A DNA stretch of 64,000 nt, taken from NCBI RefSeq assembly GCF_002197815.1, contig NZ_NIUB01000020.1, positions 29,956 through 93,955 of the forward strand, written 5' to 3'. Position numbers and translations under genes: made by a program. The notes beneath the pieces are model-generated. The model made no database searches and was not told the origin of the DNA. It worked only from the letters and a program-made list of their open reading frames with translations. Below, in pieces: positions 8,187-16,481 of the stretch. This DNA comes from Pseudomonas oleovorans subsp. oleovorans. GTDB lineage: Bacteria > Pseudomonadota > Gammaproteobacteria > Pseudomonadales > Pseudomonadaceae. Each line of letters starts with the position of its first letter. Positions within the stretch are counted from its first letter, which is position 1.

Positions 8187-9257
8187 CTACGGTTTGGTTT
8201 GCTCAGCCAGTCTGTCGAGCCTGCCAACAAGATCCTCCGCTCTCAGGTGCGTGTAGCGCTTCAGCATCTGCATTGACTTGTGCCCGCTAATGGCGGACAC
8301 CTCCTGATCGGATAAGCCGCCCTCGACTAGCCGGCTGACTGCTTCATGGCGCAGATCGTGGAAGCGCAGATCAGGCATGCCGAGCTTGGTTTTCAGCAGC
8401 CCCCAAGTCTTGGTGAAGGCGTAGGGGCCGCGCTTGCCGTTTTTGCCTGGCTCGCCAAAGAACACCAGGTCGCAGTCAATCGGGCGTATCGGGTTGTTCA
8501 GCGCCGCCTGGAAGGTCTCTGTAGCCCATTTGCTGAGCGGGACAGTGCGCGCGCTGTCGTTCTTGGTGTCTGAGAGGCGCACCACGCGCTTTTTCAGGTC
8601 GACCTGATGCCGTCGCAGGGATGTGATCTCTGACGAGCGCATGCCCGTTTCCAGAGCGATGCGGACGATCCAGCCAAGCATTGGGTTGCTGTGATTGTTT
8701 ACGGCGGTCAGCAGGCGGCGTTCTTCTTCTGCAGACAAGCGTCGGTCGCGACCTTCGCCTGGGCTCGGTTTGCGGATGTTCAACACCGGGTTGAAACTGA
8801 GGCCCAGGCCCCATTCCTGAATCGCCACGGTGAAAAGGTGGCTGAGCAGGGCCAGCTCCAGGCGCACGGTGTTGTTGCTGGTTGGCTTGCCGCGATTGGT
8901 GATCGAGGCGAGGCGGGTATCTCGGTAGCCGGCGATGATCTCGGCCGAGAGGGCTGCCATGGAGTATTTGCCCAGGTGGCTGATCAGTTGTTGGGCTTTG
9001 GTGGCTTCGGCTCGCTGGGTGGTTGGCTTTTTGGTTGGGCTGATTTCGCTCAGGTAGCGCTTTAGTGCCATTTCCAAGGTCATGCGCTCGGAGCCGCTGC
9101 GCTGGATGTACACGCCCCTTACCATTTCGTCTTCGGTACGGCGTGCCCAGTCTTCGGCATCGCGCTTGGTGCGGAAGGTCTTGGTATTGGTCGGCCAGCC
9201 GGTTTTACGTACCAGGGCCTTCCAAGTGCCTGCATCCGTTTTGACGATGGTGGCCAT
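8187..9257 (-). CDS. tyrosine site-specific integrase of element A
   Basis: 356 residues, phage integrase family. An N-terminal AP2-like/arm-binding domain (MATIVKTDAGTWKALVRKTG) is followed by a SAM-like core-binding domain and a catalytic domain. The catalytic domain shows Arg in TGMRSSEI, His-x-x-Arg in HDLRHEAVSRL, His in SGHKSM and Tyr in KRYTHL. The start lies 128 bp from the tRNA-derived repeat at 9385, with three phased TGTAC repeats between, as expected for an integrase beside its own attachment site. Transcribed away from the tRNA end. It is unlike the second integrase at 9584. Confidence 0.93.
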   Translation of the reverse strand: MATIVKTDAGTWKALVRKTGWPTNTKTFRTKRDAEDWARRTEDEMVRGVYIQRSGSERMTLEMALKRYLSEISPTKKPTTQRAEATKAQQLISHLGKYSMAALSAEIIAGYRDTRLASITNRGKPTSNNTVRLELALLSHLFTVAIQEWGLGLSFNPVLNIRKPSPGEGRDRRLSAEEERRLLTAVNNHSNPMLGWIVRIALETGMRSSEITSLRRHQVDLKKRVVRLSDTKNDSARTVPLSKWATETFQAALNNPIRPIDCDLVFFGEPGKNGKRGPYAFTKTWGLLKTKLGMPDLRFHDLRHEAVSRLVEGGLSDQEVSAISGHKSMQMLKRYTHLRAEDLVGRLDRLAEQTKP

Positions 9258-9283
9258 CTTTCCCTACTCCAAAGGCGCGCCGC

Positions 9284-9310
9284 TGTACCGGCACTGTACT
9301 GAATTTGTAC
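9284..9310. repeat. TGTAC x3, probable arm-type sites of integrase A
   Basis: TGTAC occurs at 9284, 9295 and 9306, exactly 11 bp apart, between the integrase A start and the tRNA-derived core repeat. Short phased direct repeats here are the usual form of integrase arm-binding sites. Seen: spacing and position. Role: inference. Confidence 0.5.
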
Positions 9311-9355
9311 CTTTGGACTATAGGACTGGTCTAGCTGTTTTTCTTACGGACATGA

Positions 9356-9380
9356 AAAAGCCGCGCAGTGCGCGGCTTTG
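9356..9380. terminator. hairpin terminator, probably former tRNA-Ile terminator
   Basis: AAAAGCCGCGC-AGT-GCGCGGCTTT forms a near-perfect stem with A/T tracts on both sides, so it can act in both directions. It lies 5 bp left of the tRNA 3'-half copy and would have followed the tRNA on the minus strand before island B was inserted. Confidence 0.7.
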
Positions 9381-9384
9381 AAGG

Positions 9385-9429
9385 TGGTGGGCCCACACGG
9401 ACTCGAACCGTGGACCAAAGGATTATGAG
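9385..9429. repeat. attL: 45-bp copy of tRNA-Ile2 3' half
   Basis: Identical over 45 bp to 54485-54529, from the CCA end to the anticodon loop of the tRNA, and diverging right after ATTATGAG. No 5' half of a tRNA follows, so it is an attachment-site duplicate, not a gene. It marks the left edge of island B and the A/B junction. Confidence 0.93.
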
Positions 9430-9556
9430 ACAGTAAAAAGCACGTTTCTGGTCGTTTCCCAGCGTCTCCCGAAAAAAGCCGATTTAGCGCGTTATCCTGA
9501 AATCAAGGGGTTAGGTGTTTCCCCTTGGTTCTGGGTATGGCCGGTCATGCCCTAAG

Positions 9557-9580
9557 AAACGGTACGCAAAACGGTACGCA
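9557..9580 (+). repeat. arm-type repeat, left end (2 x AAACGGTACGCA)
   Basis: Two perfect tandem copies of AAACGGTACGCA just upstream of the integrase B start. The same 24 bp recur, in the same orientation, at 54394-54417 near the right end. In the excised circle they would flank the tRNA core, as integrase arm sites do. They could also place integrase binding over its own promoter and allow autoregulation. Confidence 0.65.
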
Positions 9581-9583
9581 GAA

Positions 9584-11050
9584 ATGGCAGAGACATCGGG
9601 CAAGGCGAGTAGTAGGAAATTTCTGACAGATGTGGAGCTGAAGGCGCTTAAGCCTGGTCAGACTGCCACCGATTCACTGCCAGGCCGAGGTAGTGGATCA
9701 ATCTTGTTCGACTGCCGTGCCTCTGGGGCTGTCGAGGCCTACTACCGCCGCCGCGATGAAGGAGGCCAGCAGAAGATTAAGCTGGGTGTCTTCAAGAAAA
9801 CACCGAAAAGCCCCGGTCTCTCACTTACTGAGCTTCGCGAGCAAGCGGTACGTTACGCAAAGATCGCGGCAGAGCATGGTGACATTAAGGCTTACCTAGC
9901 CAGATGTGCTGCCGAGGAAGAGGTCGAGCAAGCAGAACGCCAGCGCCAGCTGCATGAGCAGCAGCGACTTGCTGCAATAGAGGCTTCAAAAGGCACTTTG
10001 TCCGAATTGTTCCGGGATTACATCGAAGACCGTCGCCGTGATGGTGTTTCAGCTGCGCAGATCAAGGAGTTCGAGCGTGTGCTGTCTAAGGATCTGGAAG
10101 GCGAGAAAGTTGTAGCTGTGAGCAAGGAAGGCCAAGAGGAACGGCTCGACATCATGCATATGAAGGCCAAGGATGTCAGACCGGAGCATGTGAATCTTCT
10201 GCTGAAACCCATCTGGGACAGGGGAGCTAGGCGTCAGGCAGGCAAGGTTCGTTCGTTTCTCGTTGCTGCTTTCAATTTTGGTCTAAAAGCTGAGCATCAC
10301 ATCGACCGAAGTAGTACTAAAAGCTATGGGCTTCAGATGAATCCTGCGGATCCAGTGACTGTCCCGAACACGTCAAAACCTGGCGAGCGCGCTCTGACTG
10401 ATAAGGAGCTGAGGCAATTTTGGCACACCATTACAAAGGTCGATTCGGTTGGTGCGATTATGGCGCGTGTCTTTCACTTTGCTTTTGCTACTGCAGGGCA
10501 GCGTCCCCTCCAGTTTATTCGTGAGCCCTGGACCAGCTACAACTTTCAAAAGAAGTATTTGAAGATCATCGATAGCAAAGGGCGTGGCAGTAAAAAACGT
10601 GCACACTTCGTTCCCTTAAGCCGCAGAGCCTTGCAGGTACTCGAACAGGTTCGTGCCCTGCAGCCTCCAGGGGCCGTATACCCCTGGAGTGTTGGTGGAC
10701 AAAAGCCAATTCACGCGTCCAGTTTGTCTCATGCTGTGAGCGAGTGGCTCGCTACTGACCACGCCAAAATGAACGGCCAGCCCATCCCAAAATTTAGCCC
10801 GCGTGATATTCGGCGCACATGCACGCAGTTCATGCAGCGTAACGGCATCAAGGATTTCGATAGTGACGCGTTGCAGTCACACGGACAGACAGGTGTTGTC
10901 GTTACGCACTATCGCAATAACCCTGAAGCGAAATTGCCTCAGATGCGCCCGACCATGGAGGCTTTCGATGCCGCGCTTAGCTGCTTGCTCGATAGTCCTG
11001 ATGAGGATGAGCATCAGGCTGAGCAGCTGGATTTGTTCGAGAATGGATAA
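9584..11050 (+). CDS. tyrosine integrase of island B
   Basis: 488 residues from ATG 9584; the frame opens at 9515, but its upstream part is the arm-repeat DNA. An N-terminal domain of about 90 residues (LTDVELKALKPGQ...) resembles the DUF4102-type domain of P4-like island integrases. A charged coiled linker follows (about 110-150), then a core-binding domain and a catalytic domain: Arg in ATAGQRP, basic GRGSKKRAHFVPL, a DIRRT box in which Asp replaces the usual His of HxxR, His in QSHGQ and Tyr in THYRNN. Reads into the island from attL. Its last 125 codons are duplicated at 46527-46904. Confidence 0.92.
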   Translation: MAETSGKASSRKFLTDVELKALKPGQTATDSLPGRGSGSILFDCRASGAVEAYYRRRDEGGQQKIKLGVFKKTPKSPGLSLTELREQAVRYAKIAAEHGDIKAYLARCAAEEEVEQAERQRQLHEQQRLAAIEASKGTLSELFRDYIEDRRRDGVSAAQIKEFERVLSKDLEGEKVVAVSKEGQEERLDIMHMKAKDVRPEHVNLLLKPIWDRGARRQAGKVRSFLVAAFNFGLKAEHHIDRSSTKSYGLQMNPADPVTVPNTSKPGERALTDKELRQFWHTITKVDSVGAIMARVFHFAFATAGQRPLQFIREPWTSYNFQKKYLKIIDSKGRGSKKRAHFVPLSRRALQVLEQVRALQPPGAVYPWSVGGQKPIHASSLSHAVSEWLATDHAKMNGQPIPKFSPRDIRRTCTQFMQRNGIKDFDSDALQSHGQTGVVVTHYRNNPEAKLPQMRPTMEAFDAALSCLLDSPDEDEHQAEQLDLFENG

Positions 11051-11292
11051 GTTTCAGGAAAGTCAAGTATTTTGTTGCGTGGCCTAGATTGCTGTGGAAA
11101 TATACAGGTGTGAGGTTATCCGGAGCCTCTAGGTTTGCTGCTGTGACGTTGTCTACTTGATGCGCAGCGGAATTGGAAAAGTAGAACTAATGCCTGGAAG
11201 GCATGATCCGGCAGAGCAGTCAGCTATGAGGAACGCATTACCACCGCAGTGCCCACATGAATCCACCAGCCTCTCTTTCTGGGAGGTGGGTT
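11051..11292. other. intergenic segment conserved in two copies
   Basis: 242 bp between the integrase and the HTH gene, with no open frame of note. By eye it differs at only about 9 positions from its second copy at 46905-47146, whereas the flanking integrase coding copies differ at roughly one base in ten. Such conservation in non-coding DNA suggests a functional RNA, operator or recombination site, or recent gene conversion. Confidence 0.5.
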
Positions 11293-11475
11293 ATGTCTGA
11301 GATGATCCTTCTGGACTTCAATGCGGTTAGCCGCAAAGTCGGATTGAGTCGTAAAACTATCTACTGCCGTATCCGAGAGGGTGACTTCCCGAAACAGGTG
11401 AAGATAGGCCGAGCAAGCCGCTGGCTGCAGCATGAGGTCGACGACTGGATAACCAGCGTCGCTGCAGCAAGATAG
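11293..11475 (+). CDS. AlpA-like HTH protein, copy 1
   Basis: 60 residues from ATG 11293, with a strong GGGAGG 7 nt upstream. VSRKVGLSRKTIYCRIREGDFPKQVKIGRASRWLQHEVDDWI is the classic AlpA/prophage regulator winged helix. AlpA-type proteins activate or direct excision of P4-like islands. It follows the integrase by 242 bp. Copy 2 at 47147 differs by only a few residues. Confidence 0.85.
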   Translation: MSEMILLDFNAVSRKVGLSRKTIYCRIREGDFPKQVKIGRASRWLQHEVDDWITSVAAAR

Positions 11476-11488
11476 CGAAGTCACAGTT

Positions 11489-11520
11489 GCTGGGCTGCCG
11501 GTATATGAAGGCAGCCCAGC
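11489..11520. terminator. hairpin between converging genes
   Basis: GCTGGGCTGCC / GGCAGCCCAGC is an 11-bp perfect stem with a 10-nt loop, between the HTH gene (plus) and the porin gene (minus). It can end transcription from both sides, though no long T run follows. Confidence 0.6.
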
Positions 11521-11531
11521 CGTCTTATCGA

Positions 11532-12269
11532 TCAGAAGCTCTTGCTGACACTGGCCACTACTGTCGCGTCGCAGATGTCATCAAAGCCCAGATAATTGAC
11601 GCACTCACTGTCGCTCATGTCCGTATCGACATACGCCAGGCCCCAATTTAAGCCCACCATCTCCTTGCTGATTTTCGTTTCCCACTCGTTGTAGCGGGAG
11701 CGGGTTTTCCCAGAGTTTGAAACCAATACATCATCCTTATAGTCCACTTGGCCGTAACGCATGCTGATCAAGGCTTCAAAGGGCAGTGCGGTCTCATAGC
11801 CTAGGTAGGTCCAGGTGTAGGCGTCTTTTTGATCAGCTCCGAAGTTACTGGAGTATTGATGACCCACCAGAAAACCGTATGCGTTCAGGATGGCGTAGGT
11901 TTCTGAGTAGTTGAGTCCGCCGGCGTTCTCGTAGACGTATTTGGCATAGCCAATATCGAGGCTGATAGCGTCATTGATCTGCAAGAAATAGCCGGCGTAG
12001 TAGTCGATCTCCTGGCGCGTCTTGATGTCAAAGCCAAAATCGACGTTGGATGTCCACAGGCCGGCATACAAGCCGCTGCTGTGCGATAGGGTGGCGGATG
12101 CCTGCAGGGCGGGGTCGCCGAGGGTCTGCGATTGGCCACGGGAGCGATAATCACTGACCAGTTCAGCGCTAAGCGCCAGGTCGAATTGGTCGTTAAGGGT
12201 CACGGCCTGAGATGGCAGGGTGAAGAGCAGTGGCAACAGGACGAGGAGGGAGCGGAGTAAATTGTTCAT
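11532..12269 (-). CDS. TorF-family putative outer-membrane porin
   Basis: 245 residues from ATG 12269, with AGGA 9 nt upstream. Signal peptide MNNLLRSLLVLLPLLFTLP-SQA. The mature part has the TIGR02001 pattern (ELVSDYRSRGQSQT...DPALQAS, alternating beta strands, LGYET, C-terminal VSKSF ending in Phe), typical of small outer-membrane beta barrels. Last gene of the leftward dmm/transport run. Probably lets an amine or a related solute cross the outer membrane; the solute is inferred from neighbours only. Confidence 0.8.
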   Translation of the reverse strand: MNNLLRSLLVLLPLLFTLPSQAVTLNDQFDLALSAELVSDYRSRGQSQTLGDPALQASATLSHSSGLYAGLWTSNVDFGFDIKTRQEIDYYAGYFLQINDAISLDIGYAKYVYENAGGLNYSETYAILNAYGFLVGHQYSSNFGADQKDAYTWTYLGYETALPFEALISMRYGQVDYKDDVLVSNSGKTRSRYNEWETKISKEMVGLNWGLAYVDTDMSDSECVNYLGFDDICDATVVASVSKSF

Positions 12270-12342
12270 CGAGTGGTTCCTGAATTCGGGCAAAGACGGC
12301 CCATCCGACCGCCTGGGGCGGCCGGTGGGGTATCAGTGGGTG

Positions 12343-13545
12343 TTAGGCGGTGCTGGCGACTGGCTCAGCAGTAGTCTGTTGTTGGCGAATCGCAGCCAGG
12401 GGTGCTAGTGCGGTCAGCAGGGTGAGCAAGATGACCCCTGCAATGCCCCATCCGACCAAGGCAAAACCACCACTCTCGGCAAGCAGGCCGGTGAAGGCAG
12501 GACCCACAGCAATGCCTAAGGTCAGGAAGGCGCCGGAGGCAGCGGCGATGCGGCCTTCGCGATCCAGTTGTGCTGCCAGTGCGGTGAGGTAGGCCAATGC
12601 ATAGAAGTAGGTGGTGGAGATCATCATCACCGCAATGGTGTACATCTGCTTAGAACTTTCGCCCAGCACATAGCCCAAGCTGACTGCGCCGCTGGTGAGA
12701 ATGCCAATGATCACAGGTGTGCTCATGCCGAAGCGCTTGCCAATGATGGCTGCAGCCAATGGGCCGAGCAGGCCGATCACGGACTGTAGAGAGAACAGTT
12801 TGCCCAGTTCATCGCCGCTGTAGCCGACATTGATACCGACCTGTTCTACAAAGGCCCAGCCCATGGTGTCGCGCATGGAGAAGAAGAACATCGCAGCCAT
12901 CATGCACACGGCCGTCACCGAGAACAGGTTCTGATGCTTTGCGCCATGGTGGAAGTGTGGAGCGTTGGCGTGGAATATTGCCTTTTGCGGCATGAATACG
13001 ATGAGCAGCAGCATCAGCGTATTGGTCGCGGCAATGGCGTAATACAGGCCAGCCAGACCGTTCTTGCCCATCGCGTCGGCGAAGGCAATCATCACAATTG
13101 CCATCAAGCCTACGAACAATATGTTCATATGACCAGCAGCTTTATCTGGGTCTTTGGCACTGGATACCGATGCATTGCCGCAAGCCAGGCATAAGCCTGC
13201 ACCGATGCCGGCGATACAGCGTACTGCCGCCAGCCAGTACACATCGGTAATGGATGCCGATACAAGGTTGGCCGCAATCACGACCAGGGCCCCACCTAAG
13301 GCTAGGGTGCGGCGCGGCGCGCGGCCCATAGCGGGAGCGACCACCAGGGACGCAAGCATGGTGAATATAAACTCAGCGGACATCAGGAAGCCTGCCTGGG
13401 CAGCATCCAGACCAAGGTCATTCATGATCGCGCTGATCAGAAAGGGCAGTGCAAGTAGGTTGAGGATGCCAACGCCATAGGCGGCAGCAAATGCGGAGAG
13501 GACGAGTCCCCAATTATCGGGTAGGAAATGACGCAGGTTCTTCAT
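12343..13545 (-). CDS. MFS transporter
   Basis: 400 residues from ATG 13545, with GGAG 8 nt upstream. About twelve hydrophobic helices in two halves, a loop-2/3 motif-A-like GRAPRRTLALGG, and a His-rich cytoplasmic loop (HANAPHFHHGAKH) between helices 6 and 7. The family moves small solutes with H+; substrate cannot be read from sequence. It lies 78 bp after the heme N-demethylase gene and before the porin, so it is likely the inner-membrane uptake or efflux partner for the amine substrate or product. Confidence 0.8.
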   Translation of the reverse strand: MKNLRHFLPDNWGLVLSAFAAAYGVGILNLLALPFLISAIMNDLGLDAAQAGFLMSAEFIFTMLASLVVAPAMGRAPRRTLALGGALVVIAANLVSASITDVYWLAAVRCIAGIGAGLCLACGNASVSSAKDPDKAAGHMNILFVGLMAIVMIAFADAMGKNGLAGLYYAIAATNTLMLLLIVFMPQKAIFHANAPHFHHGAKHQNLFSVTAVCMMAAMFFFSMRDTMGWAFVEQVGINVGYSGDELGKLFSLQSVIGLLGPLAAAIIGKRFGMSTPVIIGILTSGAVSLGYVLGESSKQMYTIAVMMISTTYFYALAYLTALAAQLDREGRIAAASGAFLTLGIAVGPAFTGLLAESGGFALVGWGIAGVILLTLLTALAPLAAIRQQQTTAEPVASTA

Positions 13546-13623
13546 GATAGTGCTCCAGTTTTTGTTGGCAGTTTTAGGCACAGTGAAAGCCCTGCATGAA
13601 CCAAACAGGGCGAGGGTTCCGTC

Positions 13624-14682
13624 TTAGCGGCTAAGTGGTTTTTCTGGGTGTTCTGCGTCCACCGGCAGGCCATCGTCGTATTGCGACAGCCATGCCACCG
13701 ACGCGTCGCGATAGCGGGTGAAACCCTTGTAGTCGACCAGTTGCTGATCGAGCGTCTTGAGTACCCTGTGCATGCGCTTGGCCCATTGCGGTGCGAATTC
13801 GGCCAGTTCCGCCAGGCTCACTAGGTAGGTTCTGATTGGGAACAGAATGGCGTTGCTGCGTGGCAGGCGATGCAGGGGTTGAAGTTCGATGCGGAGATTT
13901 ACCAGCTCGCCAGCGTTTTGTGCAGTCACGATGGTGCGGTCAGGCGCCCAGTCCGGCAGGGTTTCTGCGGAGGTTTCCAGGCGTGGATGCACGGTCACTG
14001 ACCAGTTCACCCGGCGTACCGGGTGGCCGGCGCGCAAGCGCAGGAGGAACTTTAGCGCACGATCAAGAACGCCCAGCTCCTGAACCTTGGGTACAGGGCC
14101 GTGGAACTCCATGAAGCTCATGCCCAGGTTGAAGCGCAGCGAGTAGTCCGCACGCTGGGTGGCCATGCCGGCGCCAATGTAGAGGGTGTTGTCACGTTCC
14201 TCTAGAACCACGAACTCGCCTTGAGCCTGGCGAGTGATGTACTCCAGGGGCTCCAGTGGCAGCGTGCTTGGGTCACCGAAGATAAAGCTCTGATCCAGCC
14301 CCAGCAGGCGGTTTACCCAGCGCCACTGGCTGCCGTTTTTCTCCAGGCTGAAGTGTTCCGGGAAGTTCCGTGCGTAGGACTCCATGATCAGTTCCAGCAC
14401 ATCCCACTGTGCTTCCATCATGTGTGGTAGCGAGGCGTAGTGGAATCCCGGATGCTCTTCCAGTGCCTTGGCCCGCTCGGCGCATTCACTGATGTAGTGT
14501 TCATCGATATCCAGTGCTGCCTTCATCGCGCCTTCGCCGACGCTGACGTGCGGTTCCAGGTTCATCGAGTACATGTACTCGTCTTCCGGGTAGGGGAAGG
14601 GCAGGCGCAGGACGGCTTCACGGCTGTTGCGATAGCTGTAGTCATCGCGATAGGTTTCTTTTGTTTTGAAAGCTGTGTTCAT
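13624..14682 (-). CDS. heme-dependent oxidative N-demethylase (DUF3445)
   Basis: 352 residues matching the DUF3445/HODM family, the heme subunit of secondary-amine (dimethylamine-type) monooxygenase. Seen: the LPFPYPEDEYMYSMNLEP entry, HFSLEKNGSQWRWVNRLLGLDQSFIFG, a LEYITRQAQGEFVVLEE segment, RFNLGMSFMEFHGPVP and HRLPRSNAILFPIRTYLVSL (the usual LPRS/I.F.IRTY block). Known family reaction: O2- and NAD(P)H-dependent oxidation of a methylated or secondary amine with loss of an aldehyde. Electrons would come from the adjacent 2Fe-2S reductase. Whether the substrate here is dimethylamine or a larger amine is open: no methylglutamate-pathway genes are present. Confidence 0.8.
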   Translation of the reverse strand: MNTAFKTKETYRDDYSYRNSREAVLRLPFPYPEDEYMYSMNLEPHVSVGEGAMKAALDIDEHYISECAERAKALEEHPGFHYASLPHMMEAQWDVLELIMESYARNFPEHFSLEKNGSQWRWVNRLLGLDQSFIFGDPSTLPLEPLEYITRQAQGEFVVLEERDNTLYIGAGMATQRADYSLRFNLGMSFMEFHGPVPKVQELGVLDRALKFLLRLRAGHPVRRVNWSVTVHPRLETSAETLPDWAPDRTIVTAQNAGELVNLRIELQPLHRLPRSNAILFPIRTYLVSLAELAEFAPQWAKRMHRVLKTLDQQLVDYKGFTRYRDASVAWLSQYDDGLPVDAEHPEKPLSR

Positions 14683-14697
14683 ATGTTTTGCCCCAAA

Positions 14698-15663
14698 TTA
14701 AAGATCGACGACTAGGCGATTGCCACAGGCCCGTGAGACGCACGGCATGATTTTCTTGTTGGCCTGTTTGTCCTCATCGGACAGCCAGTCGTCGCGGTGC
14801 TGAATCTCGCCATCGAGTTCAAGAACGGTGGTTTCGCAGTGACCGCAAGCGCCACCCCGGCATAGATAGGGTGGATGGCGTCCTGCCGCTTCGAGAGCTT
14901 CGAGCATGGATTGATCCGGCGACACTTCCACAGTGATGCCGGCACGTGCCAGGGTGACGCTGAAAGCCTCGCCGGTTGAGCCCTGTTCGACAAAGCGCTC
15001 GTAGTGGATGTGGCTGTCGGTCCAGCCAAGTTTATGGGCGGCGTCGACGGTATCGTCGATCATTCGTCCTGGACCGCAGACGTATACATGGCTGCCCAGC
15101 GGACGATTACTCAGCACGTTGCTGATATTCAGTGTTTCGCCTTCTCCACCGATATAAAGATGAACGGCCTTGCCATAGCGCTTCTGCAGTTCGCGACCGA
15201 GGCCGGCATGTTCCGGGCCGCGCACGGCGTAGTGCACCTCGAAGGGCAGATCTTTCACACGGAGTTCTTCAAGTTGTGAGAACACTGGTGTGATACCTAC
15301 ACCACCGGCGATGAAGAGTTGCAGGCGGGCGTGCTTGTCCAGTGGGAACAGGTTGACTGGTGCGCTTATCTGCAGGGCGTCTCCCTCACGTAATGTGTGG
15401 ACCAAGCGAGAGCCGCCTCGGCCATCTTCGACCCGGCGAACAGCGATTTGGTACGAACTGGAGTCGTAAGGTGATCCCATCAGTGAATAGGCGTTACGGA
15501 TGGTCTGCTCACCGTTCTTGAGCACCAGCACAATATTGCTGCCACCGGAGAATGGTGGAAGATGGTTGCCGTCTGGAGATACCAGGGTCAGGCGGCGGAT
15601 TTCAGGGGTGACATCCTCAAGGCGCGCAATACGCACGCTGAGAGTTCCGTTATTGAACATCAT
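14698..15663 (-). CDS. PDR/VanB-type reductase of the amine monooxygenase
   Basis: 321 residues: an FMN/FAD-binding barrel (residues 1-105, with RNAYSLMGSP), an NAD-binding domain (FIAGGVGITPVFSQL, then YVCGPGRMID) and a C-terminal plant-type 2Fe-2S ferredoxin domain with Cys ligands in YLCRGGACGHCETT and a final Cys in IMPCVSRA. Transfers electrons from NAD(P)H to the heme subunit. It overlaps the dmmA-like gene (ATGA) and is 15 bp before the heme subunit gene, a tight three-gene operon. Matches the DmmB role. Confidence 0.85.
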   Translation of the reverse strand: MMFNNGTLSVRIARLEDVTPEIRRLTLVSPDGNHLPPFSGGSNIVLVLKNGEQTIRNAYSLMGSPYDSSSYQIAVRRVEDGRGGSRLVHTLREGDALQISAPVNLFPLDKHARLQLFIAGGVGITPVFSQLEELRVKDLPFEVHYAVRGPEHAGLGRELQKRYGKAVHLYIGGEGETLNISNVLSNRPLGSHVYVCGPGRMIDDTVDAAHKLGWTDSHIHYERFVEQGSTGEAFSVTLARAGITVEVSPDQSMLEALEAAGRHPPYLCRGGACGHCETTVLELDGEIQHRDDWLSDEDKQANKKIMPCVSRACGNRLVVDL

Positions 15664-16265
15664 GTGTCGAGTTCCTCCGCTTCGGGCAGTTCGCCTGGAA
15701 CTTCACCATCGGCCTTGACTGCCTGGAAGGCGGCCAGACGGCGCGAGTAGTGATCCCGGACGATTAGATCGACCCCACAGCCGGGGCACTTGAACAGGCG
15801 TTGGGTGACATTTTCGGTGTAGGTGTCGCAGTGCACACACCAGATACGCCGTACCAGCGTGCCACTGTTTTCGCGCAGAACTTCATCTCGGTTCAGGTCG
15901 AATGTATTGGCCACTTGCATGGCCATGCCGATAAAACTTTCAGAGCCGCATAGATACAGACGGGTACCCATTGTGGCCTGGTTCAATAATGCACTGAGGG
16001 CATCGAGCAAAGCCTGATTGCTACTGAACTCACGCAGTTCGCCGACCGAGTAGTCGCGCAGCGAGCCCAGGTGGTTCTGCCCGGAGAAGGATTCGGTGGA
16101 ATAAAGCAGGGTGGTGGCAAGGCGCTGGGCTTCGGTCATTTCGCCAAGCAGGCGCAGCATGGCCTTACCACCGCTGCCCTGTGCAACGAGCACGTGGCGC
16201 AGGCCACCGGCCATGGGCCGCAATTGGTCGTAGACCGGCCGGCTTTTGATTCCTGTAATTAGCAT
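15660..16265 (-). CDS. dmmA: dimethylamine monooxygenase subunit DmmA-like
   Basis: The DmmA-like N-terminal domain (HVLVAQGSGGKAMLRLL...) is followed by a C-terminal metal-binding module: CVHCDTYTENVTQRLFKCPGC, four cysteines like a rubredoxin/zinc ribbon, then RDHYSRRLAAFQ. These are the DmmA-like_N and DmmA-like_C domains found with HODM heme subunits. I choose ATG 16265 (201 residues), with AGAGG 10 nt upstream. The frame stays open to ATG 16367, but that start lies within the operator at 16365-16380. First gene of the operon; it overlaps the reductase gene (ATGA). The gene name follows the family; subunit lettering differs between reports. Confidence 0.75.
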   Translation of the reverse strand: MLITGIKSRPVYDQLRPMAGGLRHVLVAQGSGGKAMLRLLGEMTEAQRLATTLLYSTESFSGQNHLGSLRDYSVGELREFSSNQALLDALSALLNQATMGTRLYLCGSESFIGMAMQVANTFDLNRDEVLRENSGTLVRRIWCVHCDTYTENVTQRLFKCPGCGVDLIVRDHYSRRLAAFQAVKADGEVPGELPEAEELDT

Positions 16266-16364
16266 TTCACTAAGACCTCTCATGTATCGACGGGGGAGCA
16301 TGCCGCTACTCGGGGCGAGTGTTTGCCCTAGCCTGTGAAACAAAGCAGGAGTCATGCCATTCAA

Positions 16365-16380
16365 CATATGGTTTCATATG
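16365..16380. promoter_or_regulatory. operator CATATG-GTTT-CATATG upstream of dmmA
   Basis: An inverted repeat with the same GTTT/AAAC spacer as sites at 30037-30052 and 37879-37894. It lies about 100 bp upstream of the preferred dmmA start. The matching -35/-10 positions here (TTAATA and TGAATG) are weaker than at the other two sites, so this promoter may depend on an activator or use another start. Confidence 0.65.
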
Positions 16381-16481
16381 TATTAATTTTCAGGCACTTC
16401 CACCTTGCCGTGTTTCTCAAGATGCTCCGCTATGGGGCATTTCTACTCATTAGTGCTTCGTTTGGTAGCGCTACCTTCGTA

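Noticed and set aside
8019..8276. 85-codon hydrophobic open frame on the plus strand
   Set aside because: Starts in AT-rich DNA, has no ribosome-binding site and overlaps the integrase 3' end antisense.
13624..16265. A full dimethylamine/trimethylamine pathway
   Set aside because: No gamma-glutamylmethylamide synthetase/N-methylglutamate synthase and dehydrogenase set and no tmm/tdm; the ligase present is PuuA-like.
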